Of a stretch of DNA of 64,000 nt, positions 59,936 through 64,000 are shown one piece after another. This DNA comes from Anaerolineae bacterium. Its GTDB lineage: Bacteria > Chloroflexota > Anaerolineae > 4572-78 > J111. Under the pieces are notes generated by a model. It had not been told where the DNA came from. It ran no database searches and saw only the letters and a list, made by a program, of their open reading frames with translations. Location: NCBI GenBank assembly GCA_023151115.1, contig JAKLJP010000017.1:101770-165769 (forward strand). The letters run 5' to 3'. A program made the translations under genes and the position numbers. Within the stretch, counting starts at the first letter, position 1; every line of letters begins with the position of its first letter.

Positions 59936-60034
59936 CATGTCATTCCGACCGCAGAGCGGGGAGGAATCTTCCTGATCAGGGCAAAAATGTTATGCTCAGC
60001 CAGAAGATTTCTCGCTGGCGCTCGAAATGACATG
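59936..60034. repeat. Palindromic interspersed element, copy 4
   Basis: CATGTCATTCCGACC ... GCTCGAAATGACATG, the fourth copy of the family at 41652, 43107 and 49814. It ends two bases before the stop codon of the htrA remnant. Confidence 0.85.
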
Positions 60035-60036
60035 GC

Positions 60037-61275
60037 CTATGGCTCCAGGTTTTCGGGGCGGGGTTCAAGGGTGACGATAAGCTGCTGCTCCTGGCCATCG
60101 CGGAGGATGGTTAAAGCTACGATATCGCCGGGGTTTTTGTTGGCTACCCGGACCAGCAAACTGGCAAAATCGGTCACAGGTTGGCCGTTGGCTTCAATGA
60201 CCACATCCCCGCCGACCGGGACTTCAACCCCATTCACTTCTTCAATATCGGAGGTGCCCTGTAACCCAGCCTCTTCAGCGGGGCCGTCGGAGACGACATC
60301 GGCGATGTAAGCGCCGGTTTGCTGAGGCAAATCGTTGGCTTCCATGATCGCTAGGCTGACATCTCCCCCCTGCACGCCCAGCCAGGGCCATTGATAAGAG
60401 CCATTTTCAATCAGTGCGGGGGCAATGCGCCGGACCACGTTGGCCGGGATGGCAAAGCCAACGCCGGCATTAGCGGGAGCGCCTCGGCTCAAAATTTGGG
60501 CATTGACCCCGATAACCTCGCCGCGCAGGTTGAGGAGTGGCCCACCCGAATTGCCGGGGTTGATGGCTGCATCGGTTTGGATGGCCTGGGGAATAACAAA
60601 CGGCGTGCTGCCGGTGGGAATCGTCCGGCCCATGGCGCTGACAATACCTACAGTCATACTGCCGCCCAACTGGAAGGGATTGCCAATCGCCACCACCCAC
60701 TCACCGACCTGAACCTTATCGGAGTCGGCCAGAGGTAGGGGATGCACGCCTTCAACCAACTGCACCACCTTAAGCATAGCCAGGTCGCTCTCAGCATCCA
60801 CGCCAATCACTTCGGCCTCAGCTTCCAGGCCGTTGAAGAAAATGACCGTCACCTAGGTAGCGTCGGCAACCACGTGATGATTGGTAACAATATGACCTTC
60901 GTTATCCAAAATAAAACCTGAGCCGGCCCCGACCCCGCTGAGGGTTTCCCGCTCTACATAAACCTGGATATTGACCACGCCTGGATTGAGTTGTCGGTAC
61001 AAGGCGGTCAACGAATTGGCTTCCAGACCAGGCAGGGTGGAGATAGCAGCCGGCGACGAGGTGACTTGAGGTTCGACACCTTGAGTAGCCGGGGTGAGGG
61101 TCGGTAGCAGGTCGAAGGTTTGCTCCTCACTGGGCGCAGCCGGTTGACTGACCTCCCTGAACGGCATGGCGATGGTATTAAATAAAGGGAACACCAGCGA
61201 AAGCGCGATCACAAAAAGTAACACTAAAATAATACAACCCGCGCCAACGGCTAAACCCACTTTATTTCTGTTCAT
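60037..61275 (-). pseudogene. HtrA/DegP-type serine protease interrupted by one in-frame amber codon
   Basis: Residues 1-140 carry an N-terminal anchor (GLAVGAGCIILVLLFVIALS) and protease His in HIVTNHHVVADAT; a TAG (60853-60855) follows. The same frame then continues with VTVIFFNGLEAEAEVIGVD, catalytic Asp in ESDLAMLKV, Ser in NPGNSGGPLLNLRG and a C-terminal PDZ domain (ADVVSDGPAEEAGLQGTSDI). Except for the TAG, the 413-codon frame is intact. A recent nonsense mutation, a sequencing error or readthrough are all possible; other genes here use TAG as a normal stop. Confidence 0.88.
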
Positions 61276-61362
61276 GGCGGCATTCTCTCGCTATCAAGAT
61301 TTTAAAAATCTTATCACTTTTGCCGTTTTACCTCTACACCAAAACGGATAGTTTAAGCCAGC

Positions 61363-61388
61363 AAAAAGGGCTATCTTTTGATAGCCCT
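61363..61388 (-). terminator. Terminator of the sensor kinase gene
   Basis: Minus strand: AGGGCTATC, AAAA loop, GATAGCCCT, then TTTTT. It sits between the GAF kinase and the htrA remnant. Confidence 0.85.
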
Positions 61389-61443
61389 GCCAGTTACGCT
61401 TGTTATTAGATTGCTTGACGGCCTATGACGACCCCTTCTGGCG

Positions 61444-63393
61444 CTACTTTTGATACCGTAAAATAACCTGAGTGCCCTGGCCGGGAACGGTGTTAATCTC
61501 CCAAGTACCGCCGACACTTTCGACCCGCTCGCGCATGATTTGCAGGCCAAAGCTGGCAGTCTTTTCCTTGATTTTGGCCGGGTCAAACCCCCGGCCCTCA
61601 TCCTCGATACTGATACGAAGCTGTCCGTTTTCCTCACCTAAACGGATTACCGCCTGATTGACCTGGGCGTGTTTGCGAATATTGATCAGCGCTTCCTGGA
61701 TGGTCCGCACCAGTTGAGAGGTTGTTTCGGGGGTAAAGTCAAGCACAGACGGGTCAACTTCGTGGATAAGCTGGATGTCAAGGTTGTAAAAACGGCGGTA
61801 TTTATCAACGTAGCGATTCAGCACTTCCATAAATCCTAAGCCTGATAGGACTTTGGCTCGCAGGTTAAAAATCTCTTCGCGCACATCTGTATAGGTTTCA
61901 CCCATCACCTGTTTCAATTCGCGAAAGTTGGCCTGAGCCGCTTCGATCTTTTCATCTGCCAGCAGGCTCTCGGTGATGCCGAGCTTCAGGTTCAAGTAAC
62001 CGAGGGCTTGAGCGACGGTATCGTGCAGCTCCTGGGCCAGCCGGTTACGTTCGCGCATTTCGGCCAGTAAGGCCAGCCGCTGCTGGTTGGCTTCGGCCTC
62101 GGCCCTGGCCTGCTGCTCAACTTCATACAGCCGCGCCCGCTCCAACGCCTGGGCGCACTGTTGGGCCAAAGCCAGAAGAAAGGCGCGGTCTTGAAGGGTG
62201 AAGGCTTGGGGCTCGGTGAAGCTAAGCCCGATAGCGCCTAAAGTACGTCCCTTTACCACCAACGGAGCAGCCGCCCAGGCCCGGAAGTCGGAACGGATTT
62301 GAGAAGGGAGGCGACCATAACGGGCCTTAAATTCTTGGGGTGATTCCACAAAAATGGCCTGCCCCGTTCGTACCGCTTCGGGCGCTGGCCCGGCGGCGGT
62401 TACAGGATAACGCCGCCACGGTTCTATAGCTTCAGGAGGATAGCCAATGTAATCCACTGTTTCCAGGGTTGCCCCATCCGCATCCAGGAGCATAACTACT
62501 CCTCCTGTAGCGTCCAAAACAGGTAAGGCGTGTTCTATTACCACCCTGGCGACTTCGGCTGATGTTAAAGCCTCGGAGAAGGCGGCTGTAATATCCTGCA
62601 AACTGGCAATTCGGGCGGCGTTTGCCTCGGCCTCCTGCCTGGCTTTTTGTTCGGCGGCGTAAGCCTGGGCATTATCCAGGGTAATAGCTGCTCGGCGGGC
62701 CAACTCTTCGGCCAGAGCCAGGTCTTCCTCGTCATAGCGCCGGTTCGACTCGGCCCAGAAAAAGGCCATAATGCCTAAAACCCGCTCACGGGCCACCAAC
62801 GGCACAACCATCGCCGAGCGCAAATTCAAACTGCGCAAAATTTCATAATGTTCGGCATCCTGCGCGCCGGCCTCAAGCATCGCCTCGGTAATTTCCGGGT
62901 AAAGCTGCGACTGCCCCTTTTGCCAGGGCTGGTCCCCTTTGAGCAGTTCCTCCCGCCGGGGCGGGTAGCGGCGCTGTACTTCTTGAGCCAAGGACACTTT
63001 GGCCGGGTCTACGTGAGCCGCAGCCACGTGATGCACCGTCCAATCTTCCTCATAGAGGTCTACCGCGCACCAATCGGCCAGGTTGGGCACGGCCAGCCTG
63101 GCGATATTGGATAATTGGGTGGCCGGGTCCAATGAATGAGTCAAAACCTGACCGGCCTCGGCCAGAAAGCGTGAGGCCAGTTCGGCCCGTTTACGCTCGC
63201 TGATCTCCTCGGCCAATTCCTGGTTGGCTGCTTCCAGTTGGGCCGTGCGCTCGGCTACCCGCTGTTCCAACTCGCTATTCAAGCGGCAAAGCTGTTCTTC
63301 CATCGCCTCGCGTTCGGTAATATCGTGGCCGGTGCCTACCATCTTAAAGGGCCGGCCCCGTTCATCCAGCATCACTTTGCCCTGGGCGTGCAA
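61444..63393 (-). CDS. GAF-domain NarX/LiaS-type sensor kinase, 5' truncated
   Basis: A 649-residue frame beginning within a PAS/PAC domain (HAQGKVMLDERGRPFKMVGT ... DITERE), then a coiled coil, two GAF domains (about 80-225 and 250-410), a HisKA_3-type phosphoacceptor His in RNRLAQELHDTVAQALGY, and a HATPase domain (IQEALINIRKHAQVNQAV; GRGFDPAKI). In this frame a TAA lies six codons upstream of the TTG start, and the expected front half of the PAS domain is missing. No ribosome site is present at the TTG, so the gene is probably a 5'-truncated copy. Confidence 0.85.
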   Translation of the reverse strand: MHAQGKVMLDERGRPFKMVGTGHDITEREAMEEQLCRLNSELEQRVAERTAQLEAANQELAEEISERKRAELASRFLAEAGQVLTHSLDPATQLSNIARLAVPNLADWCAVDLYEEDWTVHHVAAAHVDPAKVSLAQEVQRRYPPRREELLKGDQPWQKGQSQLYPEITEAMLEAGAQDAEHYEILRSLNLRSAMVVPLVARERVLGIMAFFWAESNRRYDEEDLALAEELARRAAITLDNAQAYAAEQKARQEAEANAARIASLQDITAAFSEALTSAEVARVVIEHALPVLDATGGVVMLLDADGATLETVDYIGYPPEAIEPWRRYPVTAAGPAPEAVRTGQAIFVESPQEFKARYGRLPSQIRSDFRAWAAAPLVVKGRTLGAIGLSFTEPQAFTLQDRAFLLALAQQCAQALERARLYEVEQQARAEAEANQQRLALLAEMRERNRLAQELHDTVAQALGYLNLKLGITESLLADEKIEAAQANFRELKQVMGETYTDVREEIFNLRAKVLSGLGFMEVLNRYVDKYRRFYNLDIQLIHEVDPSVLDFTPETTSQLVRTIQEALINIRKHAQVNQAVIRLGEENGQLRISIEDEGRGFDPAKIKEKTASFGLQIMRERVESVGGTWEINTVPGQGTQVILRYQK

Positions 63394-64000
63394 AGTTCGT
63401 AATAATAGTTAGCCGTACTACTCCTCGGATAAGGTATCTTTAAACAAAATCACCTGGACATCCTCAACCAGTAATAAGGTTAGGGGCCAACAATTAAAAG
63501 GTTGCGTCAATCCCTGATGAGGCTTGAGTTGTCAATTTAGACTCAGCTTCGGAAGTCAATGATTCGGTTAAAGTTCACTGATGGGCGATTCGATTAGCCC
63601 TGGGGGAGTTGCTAGGGGCAGATGGTGTTTAGTAATTGTTTGATTTTTGCAAGATTTGAGTGAATCAGGCTGAACGAAAGGCCAATACCCCCTGGGCCGA
63701 ATTATGCTTCGTTTCTTTATAAAAATCAAGTAAAGAATTCTGGACAATCTGGGGGATTTACTCACTCATATGGGTGATAGAGGGTAAGTTGCCGGGGTAA
63801 GCAGAGCTATCAGAAAATAACCCTCTTTTGAGAAAGGCAACTGCCCACCTTAGTGTAGGGATAGGTGTCCAAAATTGGTATAGTTTTAGCTAAAAGGCAG
63901 CTTTGTAAAGAGCGTTAATTGGGGCACTATGTTTGCACTTTTCATAACCAGCCAAAATTTGAACGCAGATGACGCAGATTCAACTGATTTTCGCTGATTT
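63394..64000. other. Gene-poor right end of the window
   Basis: I find no convincing gene, RNA or promoter. The last 45 bases include AACGCAGATGACGCAGATT and CGCTGATTT, pieces of a widely scattered repeat. The rest is AT-richer than the neighbouring genes and may be debris from the kinase truncation. Confidence 0.6.

Noticed and set aside
60853..60855. TAG as a reassigned sense codon genome-wide
   Set aside because: TAG is used as the normal stop of several intact genes here, such as the SH3b-PDZ gene (8819) and the first YeeE gene (25607).
63568..63765. 65-codon minus-strand frame at the right end
   Set aside because: No recognisable sequence or ribosome site; codon use differs from real genes in the window.

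Overview
Gene content, codon usage and repeats suggest a chromosomal segment of an environmental, GC-rich, free-living bacterium, most likely a Chloroflexota (Anaerolineae-like) lineage. This is inference: the hints are an actinobacterial/Chloroflexota-style coiled-coil insertion in RpoC, a PyrF-PyrE fusion, YfhO and GT39 membrane proteins, and very many short tandem and palindromic repeats, several inside genes. No rRNA, tRNA, CRISPR array, phage or IS transposase was found.

Layout. 1-3.6 kb (minus): 5' part of rpoC, preceded not by rpoB but by a tyrosine recombinase with substituted catalytic residues, then prfB with an intact programmed +1 frameshift site. 3.7-12.2 kb: YfhO-type membrane protein, SH3b-PDZ protein, GT39-like glycosyltransferase and an MFS transporter. 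12.5-27.7 kb (plus): the most coherent block, a sulfur island. It has an OmpR/PhoB-type response regulator and kinase, a rhodanese, two SulP permeases (one fused to a rhodanese), a four-cluster ferredoxin fused to an NrfD membrane anchor, a large molybdopterin oxidoreductase, two half-size YeeE/YedE transporters and a CstB-like persulfide dioxygenase-rhodanese. Three promoters in this block share the same architecture: four 11-bp direct repeats of a CTTACA core directly abutting a -10 element. This strongly suggests a single PhoB-like regulator, plausibly the linked one, controlling the island. A proposed flow is import of thiosulfate or sulfane sulfur (YeeE pair), persulfide transfer (rhodaneses), oxidation to sulfite or thiosulfate (CstB-like), sulfite oxidation or polysulfide chemistry at the Mo/FeS/NrfD complex, and anion export (SulP). 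A small HNH-nuclease cassette on the opposite strand interrupts the Mo operon.

28-36.6 kb: acyltransferase, FGGY kinase and serC (minus), then two ThuA + Gfo/Idh/MocA modules around an aldo/keto reductase (plus), probably sugar or polyol catabolism. 36.6-44.6 kb: a family of membrane-anchored extracytoplasmic proteins of unknown role, with duplicated domains, ending in a lipoprotein with a clear Hedgehog N-terminal (HhN/M15-like) domain. 44.7-47.9 kb: a sugar ABC transporter whose binding protein carries an N-terminal LysM-like domain. 48-53.8 kb (minus): pyrimidine operon pyrC-pyrFE-pyrB-pyrD-pyrK with a leader terminator and a divergent promoter for comM. 55.4-63.4 kb: decayed TPR gene, aldolase, second FGGY kinase, MFS transporter, an HtrA protease split by one in-frame amber codon, and an N-terminally truncated GAF sensor kinase. 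The last 0.6 kb has no convincing gene.

Repeats are a theme. A 7-bp tandem (AAATCGT) encodes IYDLRFT heptapeptides inside two membrane proteins and recurs between genes. Pyrimidine-rich runs sit inside the molybdoenzyme N-terminus. At least four copies of a roughly 100-bp palindromic element and several REP-like elements punctuate gene ends.
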